Shown here in pieces: positions 33,371 through 44,737 of a stretch of 64,000 nucleotides of DNA; position 1 is the first letter of the stretch, and every line of letters begins with the position of its first letter. The notes under the pieces were generated by a model. It was not told the origin of the DNA. It ran no database searches and saw only the letters and a program-made list of their open reading frames with translations. Source of the stretch: [Phialemoniopsis] sp. UDSM-2020 (taxonomy: Eukaryota > Ascomycota > Sordariomycetes > Thyridiales > Thyridiaceae). The position numbers and the translations under genes were made by a program. The DNA lies in contig JAEILZ010000003.1 in NCBI GenBank assembly GCA_018873225.1, positions 2,666,001-2,730,000 of the forward strand. The letters run 5' to 3'.

Positions 33371-33807
33371 TCACTGAGCATGTCTAAAGGCAGTCTCGCC
33401 GTGCCGAATCACACGCTTGGACAGTCTTGGTGCAGCATACTCGAGTGAGGCATTTTGTAGTGGCCGTAACAGGTACCACATGCGGTCTGAATTCTCTATG
33501 AAATCCACTACTTGTCGCAAACCGTGGATGATATCTGTATCGTTGTCCAAGGACAACACCCCTTTTCATTATTGAATATTTGTGGTTTTGCTCCAAAATC
33601 ACTGTAACCTTGGGGAAGATATTTGATAAGTGCTACTTCTTCCCCAAAAGTGACGAGCAGTTCGGGTCGCATATCAACTGCGTTCTGGCAGGCCGCTGTC
33701 AAGCCCGTACCAGATGGGTTCTCTATGATGAATGATGGTCTCCTATCTCGCACATTAGGAACCGAATGTCTACCACATGTGGCGCTGCCTGATGCTGCGA
33801 ACTGCAT
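33371..33807 (-). pseudogene. Possible small gene or gene relic in two frames
   Basis: From an ATG at 33807 one frame reads a natural-looking segment (IIENPSGTGLTAACQNAVDM, RPELLVTFGEEVALIKYLPQG). A second frame continues with VLSLDNDTDIIHGLRQVVDF and an amphipathic, basic helix to a TGA at 33371. The frames can be joined by a 47-nt intron with weak signals (GTTACA...AAAAG), giving 130 codons in phase, or by assuming a one-base loss in the AAAAGGGG run. It begins 9 bp after the stop of the DUF2470 gene on the same strand, leaving almost no room for a promoter, so a decayed C-terminal fragment is plausible. No family recognised. Confidence 0.3.
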
Positions 33808-33815
33808 CAGGCCAT

Positions 33816-34487
33816 CTAATGCTGCTGTTCACCGCTGCCGGCCTTCTTTCCCCCGTAGTTGCGATCGAATCTACCAAAGGACGGGAAACCCTCAATGAAG
33901 CAAGTGGTCATCCAGAGTAGCCAGTCGGCACTGAGCCTCTTAACGCCTGCGGGCGCCAGCCGGGTACGGTCGAGCCACCAAGCCTCGGCGACGTGAATGG
34001 CAATGACAGGCACAAGGATGGTCTGGGTCAACCAGACGAACATTTCCGGCCCAAAGGGAAAGTGCACCTTCTCGAGAAAGCTCCAACAGGTAGTACCAGG
34101 CTGCACGAGGCCGGCGCGGAGGGCACCCCAGCTGGCCCAATAGAATAACACGGCGAAGAATGAGATGAGATCGGTGCCCGCGGGCCGCAAGAACTTGGCG
34201 CCGCTGCCACCCAAAGCCTGACGCGCCTCCATTGACATGTCGACGAGGCGAGTGCGTCGGTCGGCCCAGCTGGCCAAGGGTGGGTTGAAGGGGATGACAT
34301 GGGTGCCGCCGGAAGCCGTGGCGATTGTCATGGACCGTTCGTCAACGTCGGTCATGCGAGGGCTGTCCGCGGCGGCCGCAGAAGACAGGCCAGAAAGGTG
34401 TCTCAGGTACATGGAAAGGTCCTCTGTGTGCTCCTTGTTCATGTGAGCCATGGTGCGTGCCTTAGACGCAGGGTCTGATGTCGCCAT
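33816..34487 (-). CDS. DUF2470 domain integral membrane protein
   Basis: Single exon, 223 aa from the ATG at 34487. The N-terminal half is a DUF2470 domain: RTMAHMNKEHTEDLSMYLRHL (residues about 10-30), then MTDVDERSMTIA and HVIPFNPPL, the pattern shared with haem-oxygenase-like/pyridoxamine-oxidase-associated DUF2470 regions. The C-terminal half has three or four membrane segments (ISFFAVLFYWASWGALRAGL, MFVWLTQTILVPVIAIHVAEA, LSADWLLWMTTCFIEGFP). This DUF2470 plus membrane-tail arrangement is common in filamentous fungi; its function is unknown. The frame continues upstream to a GTG at 34601, but the ATG at 34487 directly precedes the conserved domain and is preferred. Confidence 0.85.
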   Translation of the reverse strand: MATSDPASKARTMAHMNKEHTEDLSMYLRHLSGLSSAAAADSPRMTDVDERSMTIATASGGTHVIPFNPPLASWADRRTRLVDMSMEARQALGGSGAKFLRPAGTDLISFFAVLFYWASWGALRAGLVQPGTTCWSFLEKVHFPFGPEMFVWLTQTILVPVIAIHVAEAWWLDRTRLAPAGVKRLSADWLLWMTTCFIEGFPSFGRFDRNYGGKKAGSGEQQH

Positions 34488-35700
34488 GATGAACGATGCT
34501 GTTCGCCCCTTTTTCTTTGATTTAGGAATGAACTCTGGTGCGTGTTTCTGCTCGTGGCTCTTCTTCAGGTGGCGCACTGCAGTTGGAGCGGGCGAAGTCA
34601 CTGAACTCTCAGCGGCGAAGTACTAGAGCTGCGTATTGGGATTATCATAACAAAGAGGCCCTCAGCGATTCTGGAAAGAGTGCAAAGTTGGATGTAGATT
34701 TGATGTTGAGTCTAGATTAATCCTCCATCGTGCTAGTCTAGCCTGTGGTCTGTGCACAATTGAAGCCAAGCCTTGAAGAACATATAGTTCGAGATATCTA
34801 TCTCCATGTCCTTAAACTTTGGATTGCTTGAAAGATCAGAACTCGTTGTTGACTTGATTATCAAATTGAGATCAAGTACGGATTGAAATATCAAATGATC
34901 CGATCAAAAGCACTGCAAAGAAAAGCCGTCGTATCGCTCGCAGGCATATGCCTCGCGTCTTCGCGGTCTTTGGACGGACGAGTTGAAAGAGCGGCCCATG
35001 ACCGAGATCGGTTGCATTGTGAGTCATGCTAAACTTGACAGGCACCTATGTCGTTCCATGCAGAAGATGCGTAATCGACCCGTTCATACAGATGAAAATG
35101 TTCATTGATGATCCGCTGTCCGCGGACGTGCTGTAAATGAGGTTCGTTGGATCCCCGCAAACCAAACCCCTGTAACCGGTAGATATTTGGAACATCAACC
35201 GTCATGATAGTCCAGAGGAAACACTCAGACGAGGAAAACATATAGAAGTTTTCTCTCTACCAGTCCTTTCCTGGTCCTCCTCGGAGTACAGCTGCTTGAC
35301 TTTACCTATCTGTCTTATATGACACACCACACCCACCTTTTTCAAAAGGCCGAGCCGAAGGTTGGGGGAGGATACGTTAAACCGTATTAGTCTTGGAGTC
35401 CTTTTCGGTGCATGGGTGCTTGGAGGTGGCCACTTGAGAGGCACGCCGACCCGCTTAATTCGTAACGCCGAGCTGTCGCCCCGTCGCCGTGTGCTTTTCA
35501 ATTGAAAGTTCTTCACCGGCACCGGTGACGACGTTGTTGACGGATCATGTAAGCAGTGATTCAATCGCATCTTATCAGATTCTCCTCTGCGCAATTGCCA
35601 GAATTCTTGCTGGCTCAAAAGGACAAAAAGGGCTGCAAGTTATGTAGTTGCCTCTGCTTTGGTTGCGACCAAGTCTTGCGATCACCTCACTGCTCCTACC
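34488..35700. promoter_or_regulatory. Divergent region, DUF2470 gene (-) and Zn2Cys6 gene (+)
   Basis: 1.2 kb between two start codons. The centre (34730-34930) is AT-rich. The sequence nearest 35701 is pyrimidine-rich, as in fungal promoters. I see no supported gene. Confidence 0.5.
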
Positions 35701-38372
35701 ATGGCTATCGATAGCGAGAGCACGCCTCACGACATGTCCGAGCCGAAGACGGTCAGTGACACTACATCGCCGAACACTGACCCGACTTCCCTCGGAGACA
35801 AGGACAAGGACGAGTCGCACCCTCGGAAGCGCCAGCGTGTGCGCCTGTCCTGCCTCGAGTGCCGTCGGAGGAAGCTGTCGTGCGACCGAGGATTCCCTTG
35901 TGAGCGGTGCATCAAGTCGGGCACTCCCGAGAGATGCACCTATGAGACACGGCCCGGACTTGCACCCCCCGCCAAGAACGGCCTGTCCCAGGGCGCACTC
36001 TCGGCCTTCGACTCCCGCCTGTCGTTCTCCAACAACAGCCTCGATCTCTCTCTCTACCGCAAGGATTCAACGAGAGACCATGACCGCATCCGCAGGCTGG
36101 AGCTCGAGGTCGTTCAACTCAAAGACCTCCTCGAGAGGCGTCATCATGGCTCGGAAGATGGCGGCCCCTTCACTGATGCGTCTCCGGCTGCTCACCGGCC
36201 AGTATCACGGGATGTCGTCAAAGAGACCCCGATTCCCCAATTCGTAAGGCAACACCAGCAGGCAGGTGCTGACGACGACGAGTTGCGCTTCTTCAGAGGA
36301 AAGGAGTTCAAGACGAGGTACTTCGGACCTCATAATGCCTGCATGGCTTTCAGCGAAGTAAGTCTATCGACAAATATCTCACCTGTGTCTCGTGCGGCTC
36401 ATTAACAAGTATAGCTCACGGGCTTGACGCCCTTCATGAAAGAGACCGCCGAAGAATGGCTCAAACCGCTTCACTTCAAGACCAAGGATCGTGGGAAGCG
36501 GAAGAGGGAGCGCGACGAGAGATTCGCACAGCCCAGTCCCGAATTGGAGGCCCTGTTGCCCTCCAAGGAGGAAACAGACTCCTTGGTCTCCGTCTACCTC
36601 GACCAGTTTGAACAAGTCCACCGAATCGTCCATGTTCCGAGCTTCCGCAAGGAATACGCCCGGTTCTGGGATCCGTCTGTTCCGCGATATGCAGCTTTCA
36701 CAGCGCTTGTACTGGCTATGATGTCCATCTCAAGTTGTCTGCATGGCAACACTACTGGAAAATACGTCGGCATGGTTTCTCACTCGCATCACATGGCCGT
36801 GAAATGGGTCAAAGCCTGCGAGGACTGGCATCAGCGCCAGAGTCAGAAACATCGAAAGCTTATCCATTATCAGATCGTCTGCATGATATATTTGGCGAAG
36901 CGGGTCAACACCATCAAGAAGAAGCGGTTTTGGAAGGACTCGGGTGCTCTTGTGCAGGACTGTGTGTCTGTTGGTCTCCATCGTGACCCAAGTCACATCC
37001 ACGACAACATCTCCGTCTACAATCAGGAAATGAGAAGAAGGATTTGGGCCACGATTGTCGAGTTCGACATGCAGGCTTCGTGCGATCACGGACTGCCTTC
37101 GTTGCTCAGCTCTCTCCACACTGACGTTGAGCCACCCAGCAACTTGGACGACGATGATTTTGACGAGGACACGACAGACCTCCCAGAGTCCAGACCGGCG
37201 GACCACTATACTTACTCTTCGTACCAGTATATCAGTCGTCAAAGCCTGCCGCTCAGGCTCGAGCTGAGCAGAGTGCTGACTGGACCTACCGATGAGCTCG
37301 ACTACGAGCAAGTCATTCGCTACACCAACGACATCACCCAAGAAATCGACTCGCTGCCGTCCTGGGATGTCAGTGTCGACAAAGACTCGGAAAGCAAGCG
37401 CAAGCCGTTGCTCGCGTACACTCTTCTACACGTTCAGCTAAGGCAGTACATCATCCCATTGCACCAGCCCTATCTCAAACTCCGAAAGACGAACTCGAAA
37501 TACCAGTACTCGGAAATCATCTACTACAATGCGGCTCGCGACATGGTTCTTCTGCATGATAAGCTCACGGAACAAGGAGTTCGGACTCTCAACTTCTTGC
37601 GTGAGGATGCACTCACGCTTTCCATCAACCTTTGCAGTGTGACCATGTTGCAATCTAGAGGTGAGGAGGGAACCTTTCTGCTCAAACGTGATCGAATACT
37701 AAATGTCATGACAAATAGGATCAACCAATATGATCATGGTGAATGCGCAGCACACCATCAAACTTCTGGAGAAATGCTTGGCCATGAAAGAGGATCGTAT
37801 CATCCGCTGTGGCAACGATGAGCCGTGGGGCTACTCCATCATGTGTGCCGCGTTCGGCCTGCTAGAAGCACATCTCGGCGAAAAGTCGCCAGAGCAAGCC
37901 AAGGCCTCCTCGGCAGAGCGCTTCATCAACCTCCACTACAGGCTGCTCGCATGGCAGGAGCCGCCCAATGGCAACCCGGGTCCAGCAATCCCGCCTCCTC
38001 AATGGAACAAGGGCTTAGTTGAGCCCCCTCCAGATAGGCAAAAGGTGCGTCTTCATGTGTCTGCGACCTCACATAATGACCCTCAGGCTGACCCGGTGTG
38101 GTTGCCCAAGTCCATGACCCCTCTCTTCCCTGCCTCGCAAGCCTCAATGGCCTCAAGCGACGGAGCGTTGCCTGTGCCTTGGTGGCTGCCAAACGCAACG
38201 CCAGCAACTGTAAGTATCCTCGTTGGATGGATTCCCTTTCTACATGAGATCCCCAGCTAACCAGGTCCAGATACCTCCCATGCAACCAATCAATCCCGAC
38301 TTTAGCTTTGAGTTACTGGGACTGAATCTGAACGAGCTCTGGGGAGACTATTCCTACGAAGACTTCTCTTAA
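35701..38372 (+). CDS. Zn2Cys6 fungal transcription factor
   Basis: Four exons (35701-36357, 36415-37660, 37719-38209, 38271-38372) give 831 aa. The binuclear zinc cluster is RLSCLECRRRKLSCDRGFPC plus ERCIKSGTPERC (residues about 50-80), followed by a short dimerisation helix (DRIRRLELEVVQLKDLL). A fungal_trans middle-homology domain occupies about 270-560 (VYLDQFEQVHRIVHVPSF, SVGLHRDPSHI, RRRIWATIVEFD). The C-terminus (DFSFELLGLNLNELWGDYSYEDF) is acidic and aromatic, a plausible activation region. A 42-nt in-frame GT-AG segment (38045-38086) may be a further intron, removing 14 residues. The target pathway is not evident. Neighbours are an orphan protein and a DHA1 transporter, which is weak context for a linked regulator and transporter. 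Confidence 0.9.
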
Positions 38373-38950
38373 ACCGCTGGGAAGACCTTGAATGTTGGCA
38401 TCTGACTTGAGTTGTCACGATGATGTGTTTGGCATAGTGGTTTCATCATATCTGGAGGCTGTCTGAAAAAGCATTCTGTTTCTAGTTCATTTATCATATA
38501 CGCTCAGATACCCTTTGATTAGCAAGTAGGGAATCCCCAGCAATAGTTTCGAGGCGAAATCGAGAAGGTGCCTGCCTCCAGGTGTTTTTTAGATACCTCA
38601 GCAAGTACTTACCTACCTAGGTAGTACGTACGTAAACGCGTTGCAGTTCAAGGAAATCACAGCCTGTGACCTCACTGATTTGTGTCGAGGAAGGCACATC
38701 CGTCGTATGCCGGCATGGGTCATCATCCTGATCTCAAGCCATCTGCTACTCCATCTGCCCTGAAAAACCCGTTGCAGAGACAAGTCAACCTGCTTTCAAC
38801 CTCCTCGTCAAGGATTTTCTCGGTCAAATCACAGTCCCGTAGACCACATCTCCTCGTCACAACGCCAGTCGAAAAGCCTTTCCTACCAAGCGAGTCCGGA
38901 GTTGCATAATGCAAGAGCGCCCTATCTCCATGTCCTTGTAATCTCTCACT
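38373..38950. other. Spacer between Zn2Cys6 gene and orphan gene
   Basis: It holds a cluster of CTACCTAGGTAG and GTACGTAC motifs at 38607-38634 and a possible promoter for the downstream gene. I see no gene in it. Confidence 0.55.
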
Positions 38951-41900
38951 ATGTCTTGGCTCTGCTGTTGTAAGAGACGGCCGCATGCTCGATCTGGAAG
39001 ACTTTCGGAAGAGGGCTATCCTTCCCAAACCATCGCATCTTCGGTTAATCTTGGTAGCGTAGCTTCATACCAACGCTGCGACCCCCGAATTCCTCCATAT
39101 AGCGGACTCGAGACATCTGCTGTAACCCCGATCCCTGGGGCTCCAATCGAACCGCAGGATGTCGACGAGCTGGTAATAGATGAGTCAGAGGATAACATCG
39201 AGACTCGTCCTCAGCTAGCTCGTCCCAAGAGCACTTCGACTCTTGACTTTGTCAAAACCAAGATTCAGAGGCATTTATCGGTCGACTCTATCCGGAGTTC
39301 GAGTCCACATTCGATGGCCTGCGGGCCAGAAGCAGCCGCCCGACGAGCTGAACTCAGGCGTCTCATGCACAAGAGAATCTGGGACGAATTGCAGTCCGAG
39401 GACCACTCAAACTCTCAGGAGGCGCAAGACACAAGTGCTGATGCGGTCTTCAGTCAGAAAGAGTCACTACCGGGAGCCGGTCCCAGGGACACAGTTGAGT
39501 TCTCAATTCTCGAACTTGTCGAGGACCGGCCTGCCAGGTCGACCTCGTTGGCCGACTCTTCACAGCTTATGTCCCACGCGCCATTCGGTGATAAAGAGGG
39601 CCCATTCAGACAAACAAGGCCAGATAGTCGTGCCAGCTGCCCTGGTCGCTACACACAAAGTGCCTATCAACCAATGGCTTTCACGTCGACAGAGTTACTA
39701 CATAACTCTTCACTTCAACAACTACCCATGACACATTCTACCTGCTCCCTGCTAAGCATGAAAAGCAGTTCATCGTCTGGGTCCTGGAGACATTCAATGA
39801 CTCCAGATCAGATCAAAACAATTCTAGATCTAGGTGAGATCTCGACTTGTCCACCCGATTCAACGGCACTTTTCAAACCACATGAGCACCGTGATGTCGA
39901 AGTCACTGGTGGCAATCTCGTCTCCTGTATTGCCAGCGAGATCCCAAGGGTTCACCTGGCTACCCGACCCCTCTCGAATACTGAAGTGATGTGCTCAGAG
40001 TCTAGAACAACGGACGCCGAATCTGACGACCATGGCCAGTGTCCCTTGGACACCTGGCTCAGGAGTCAAGGACTCAATTCTGGACCTCGCTCATTCGTCC
40101 TCTCCGAGAGTGACTCACAGGATCTGGATGAGATACACGAGGCTCGTGTGGTCAAACTTGCTCGGCCGATCAGCTTGTTTCATGACAAGAACGGTGGGCA
40201 TGGGGTCGAAGATATCCGGCCCAAGACCGTTCACCTCTGTGATATGAACATTCCGAAACAGCTGGAATCACAGAGCCTAGCCGCCTCTACGGCATCGCCA
40301 ACACGACAACCCCTAGAGCGTACACACACACGAGGGCCATCCCTTGTTACTCAGGCATCGAGGATCAGCTCTTTGAGTCTGCAACATGATGTCCCTGCCA
40401 AGCAAATATTCGAGACGACAAGTTTGCATGATTCACGAAGGGGGTTACCTCCACATTTCATACCGCGATCATCATCCGTATACACGACCAGTCACAGCAG
40501 TAGCGCTTCAGCCCTCTCTCAAACCATTCATGCCCTCGGAGGTCATACGGGATTTGGAGGGAAAGACAGAGCCCTCTCCAGTCGCCAGGGAATACACCTT
40601 CGTATGTTACTTTCCAATGTAAGAAGTTGTTCGGCTTCGCTAACAAGTCCATACAGCTCTAGCCAAGCATTTGATGCAATTTCCACCCTTTTCCAAAAAT
40701 TACTTTGGACAATCGTACCATAAGCCAGCTCGGACAGCCTCCCTTCAGACGCTGCCTCCTCGGCTCGGTTTTCCACGCTGCCAAGATGCCTCACCAGTTA
40801 CTGCCTCAGAGACATCCAGCTTTCGTTGTCGAGAAGCAGAACTACAGACCATTGAGAAACGCTTCGAGAAGTCCGAATTACGACGGCGTCCTAAAGTGCC
40901 CACGCCCAGTAAATTTCGAGAAGAGATCAACGAAATGGAAAATCATGAAAGCCTCGATAGACGATCCATTTTCGCGAAGATTCATCTCACGGTTCCTCGT
41001 AAAGTCAAGCTTTTGCCCAAAACTCACGATGACACTGGAATTGGAGACGAGACGGGCGTTCTCAGATCTATCCGGAGGTGGTCAAGTCTAAGGGGAGCCC
41101 CCGATCTGAGAGAGAACTTACACATCGGCAGCGTCTCTCCTGTCACACATGCGCCGCGGCCAGCTATATACCTGGGTGAGAACAAACGCCAATATGATAG
41201 AGCGGAGCGCCGAGAACGCATGGTCATGACCGATGTGGCAATTGTTCAGGAGACACAAGCACCAGCCAAGACATGCCCTGCATCTCTGTCACAATATCCG
41301 ACACACCATCAAAACATCAGGTCAGGATCAGCAGATACAGACAATCATGCTCCCGTCAAAGGGCTCGAAAATCTCACATCGATGATCCCGCGCTCCACCG
41401 TAGATGCCACGCCCTGCGACAGATCCTCTCTGCAAAGATCGTCTCCCTCAAATACAAGAATGTTGCCGAAGGTGATGGGTGGTGGTGTAAGGAGAGGGCT
41501 AAACAAGCTCATATCCAGAAAGACAGCAGTCTGTGGCGACAAGAGCATTCGGTCTTCCGCATGTTCTCCTTCGGAGGGAACACCTCAGAACATTGGCGCC
41601 TCCAACAAGGATCTTGATGATAGTTTCAACCACAGTGATTTTAATCACTCTCAACGTGTAAATCTTGTCAAGCAGCCCGGTAACTTGGCGAGTACACAAC
41701 CCAACGACAGCTTCAAGTCTCTTATTGAAGTTGAACTGGAAAAGGAGAACATAGATGTTTCACCACTATCCGAAAATCTGGGATCAATTCCTAAAACCCC
41801 GTGCCACTCACCAAGGACTACTGAGTATCTGCCTGCAGGGCATACGGCAGAATCAACTGTTGCTACGACTAACACTGAGCAGTACGCGACTCCCCTGAGC

Positions 41901-42203
41901 AGAATGTCGGTGTATGACGATGCTGTCTCTCATGCGTATACTGCATCGAATGATAGCGACATCGATACAGAGGCAGCTTCGGCCAAAAGCGACTATACTC
42001 TGGTCAGGCGATGTAGATCGGCAGCTGCAGCTAGCCGTGAAATAGGGCAGGACCAGAGGGAGTTTCGGATTTCGACTGGACGGTCCCAAACACAGCCAGT
42101 ACTGATGAGTAGTACCCTGGAATATGGGCAGCAGTTGGAGGAAGTTCTGCAGAAGGAGAAGAAGAGAGTTCAGGAGTGGGCACTGGTCACTGAGGGGAAT
42201 TGA
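38951..42203 (+). CDS. Large disordered orphan protein with N-terminal Cys triplet
   Basis: Two exons (38951-40601, 40657-42203) give 1065 aa. The donor GTATGT with TTCGCTAAC and CATACAG forms a clean 55-nt intron, and the phase-1 join is exact. The protein starts MSWLCCCKRRP: three adjacent cysteines followed by a basic patch, a typical site for S-palmitoylation and membrane attachment. The rest is Ser/Thr/Pro/Gln-rich with few hydrophobic blocks, many SP and RS sites and short charged segments (RRAELRRLMHKRIWDELQ near residue 140). It ends in a short coiled-coil-like helix (EQQLEEVLQKEKKRVQEW-type). I recognise no domain. The long open frame without stops, intron and composition support a real gene; a scaffold at the membrane is only a guess. 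Confidence 0.8.
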
Positions 42204-42605
42204 CGAGTACATGAGCTCAAGCTTTTCATGATTTTTCGGAGCAGTGACACCGTTTGGCACTGTAAAAGGCACATCGTTCAGCTCTTATTATCAGATCACT
42301 GGCTAAAACCACCATTATGAGAGTGCTTGGTCTCGTGCACGTCTTCCTAATCTGAAAAGGATGTATCAATTTTGGTTCTATAAAAGCAAATGGCTACGCT
42401 TTTTATGATAGTATGCAAATGCTTTGCTTCTTCTTCTTCTCCCCCCACTTGCCTTTGTGTGGTAGTAAAGTATCCAAACTAGTCTCAGGCTGTAATGCTA
42501 TGTTATGGGTATGATCCGGATTGATTTCGACGTCGATGTCCTTATGATGGGGTTGTTGGCTTTCTGCCGTGATTCATATCCGAAGACTTTCTGTGACGAC
42601 ATTCT
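42204..42605. other. Convergent 3' spacer
   Basis: About 400 bp between the 3' ends of the orphan gene (+) and the transporter gene (-), with a short TTC repeat near 42429. I see no gene. Confidence 0.6.
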
Positions 42606-44737
42606 TTAGGCGGTCTCCTCTTTGGGCGCCAACACTCTGGACTCTTCCATGTCAGAACGGCTCCTCTCGCGCAGCTCACGCCGGCGGCGCTGTTCCTCGA
42701 CCTTGCGCGCCATCTCCTCCTTGCGCTCGCGCAGGGCGATGCAGAACCGCGAGCCGGCGCGGATCCTCTCGCCCTTCCAGATGAAGGCGAAGGGGATGAG
42801 GCACATGAGCAGGCTGAGACCGCCGAGCAGGCTGCAGCCGCCGGCGATGCCGAGGCGCGCGAACATGGGGCTGGAGGCGAGGGGCAGCACCGTGGCGAGC
42901 AGGGCGCGGCAGCCCGAGGCGGCGCCGTTGGCCGAGGCGGCGAAGATCTCGTAGGCGTCGGTCAGGTAGTTGAGGAGGGCCATGAAGATGACTGCCGTGT
43001 CAGAGGCCGGGTTAGTGTGTGCGGTCCGGGGTGAATGTAGAGGTGGGTAGGTTTGGGGAATGGAAAAACAGGACTCACGCATGAATCCGACGCCGAACGG
43101 CACACCGGCGAGCATTGGTACGACAAAGGAGACATCGGCCCTCGCTGACCAACCCAGCCAGAATAGACTGATGACGAAGAGAGGACCGCCCAGGCAGGCG
43201 ATGGGCAGCCTCCGGTACTCCTCCTTCCGCGTCCAGGGGGCGCCTCGCTCCGTGGCGCGGAGGAGATACCAGTCCCACGCGAAGAAGATGGGGATCGAGA
43301 TGCCGGCCCCGACGCCGATGGACAAGAAGACGAGCCCGCAGACGCCAGGGGACAGACCGTAGATGCCCTGGAAGATGAGGGGGAAGGCCTGGAAGGTCAT
43401 GTAGAAGATGGCGTAGCAGAGCGAGAGGTAGGCGCAGACGCAGCTGACGATGAGCTCAAAGGCGATCATGCGCAAGGGCCGGGTGAGGACGCGCGTGGCG
43501 AGCTGCTTGAGGTCGGGCTTGTCGATCTCGTGCGGGGCGACGACGTTGGCCTTTGGGTCGAGCTTGCGCATGCGCACGGCGCGCTGCTTGAGCAGGATCG
43601 GGGCGAAGGTCTCGGGCAGAAAGGCCGTCGGCAGCATGACGACGCCGGCGTAGATGAGGGCGATCCAGAAGGTCCAGCGCCAGCCGATGGTGGGCGAGGC
43701 GAAGCCGGAGATGATGGGTGCCCACAATGGTCCTAGGAGCGTCGTCTGTCAGGATGTGTTAGTGTTATATTATTACGGGAGAAGGCTCTATGTCTCATCG
43801 GTTCTGGTGGGCTTGCTCACCGCCATGAAAGCTGCCATGGCTCGCCCTCGTGTAAGAGGGTCGCCAAAGATGTCGGCCATGTAGCCGGTCACGACGGCAA
43901 TGGGGGCACTGGCGAAGACGCCGCAGAAGAGCCTGAAGAACAGAAAGGCCGGCCAGTTCGGCGCTACAGCACATGCCATAGTCCAGATCATGAAGATGAA
44001 GTAGGTCACCACGGAAATCCATCGGCGGCCGTACTCTTCGCTCAAGGGCGCCCAGACGATAGGCCCTGTGCTGTGTGGTTAGTAGATGGTCTCTTGACAG
44101 GGACTAATACAAAGATCTCACCGAAAACATATCCTAAGCAGCCGGCGGAGGTTAGTGCTGGTGTTGTTATCTGCAGGTTGAGTGGAAGAGCGACTCACCG
44201 ATCAGATAGACCGACGTGGGCAGGACTTTCTGAGGCTGGCTCGTAACATTCCATTCCTCGGCCATGAAGGGAATCGCCTGGCTTGCTAGGGCTGACCCCA
44301 TTGTCGAATTTATAATAAGCATCATCGTAGTCCCTAGGATACACATCTTCCTCGTCTAGGTGCCCCAATGTCAGTCCAGCCTCGGAGACGAATTACAACC
44401 AAACATTGTAGTTCACTTACCGTCGACCAATTGTACGGGTTCTCAGGGTCGTTCTCTTCCCACGCCACGATTGTTCTTTCGTCATCCTCTGAACCTGTTG
44501 AGCCCGGGCTGGGGGGGCTATCGATGACATGGTTGTCGGCCTCCTCCTCACGGTACCTCAACTCGGCATCTCGCTCACTGATGCTGCTCACGATCTGAAC
44601 AAGACGACTTTCACTCCCTAGAACAATGTCAACACTGACGAGCTTCTAACCGTCCGTTCTAATTAGTAAAACTTACTTGGAACGGTAAGCCGGTCTGGGT
44701 GTTGATTGTCATTGGTCTCTTTCTCGACAGACATCAT
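42606..44737 (-). CDS. MFS multidrug transporter, DHA1 family
   Basis: Seven exons (44677-44737, 44421-44617, 44199-44355, 44122-44133, 43821-44065, 43079-43745, 42606-42991) sum to 575 codons (574 aa). Exon 4 is a 12-nt microexon, needed to restore the conserved GYVFGPIVWAPLSEEYGRR of transmembrane helix 2 and the following loop. The N-terminus is cytosolic with the family phrase DPENPYNWS. Further hallmarks are ASAPIAVVTGYMADIF and GPLWAPIISGF (antiporter region), GWRWTFWI, FLPETFAPILLK, and GFMLIFMALLNYLTDAYEIF rebuilt across the last intron. Twelve membrane segments are expected. Members export drugs, polyamines or secondary metabolites by proton antiport. Two tandem in-frame ATGs (44737, 44734) are possible starts. 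The substrate is unknown. Confidence 0.93.
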
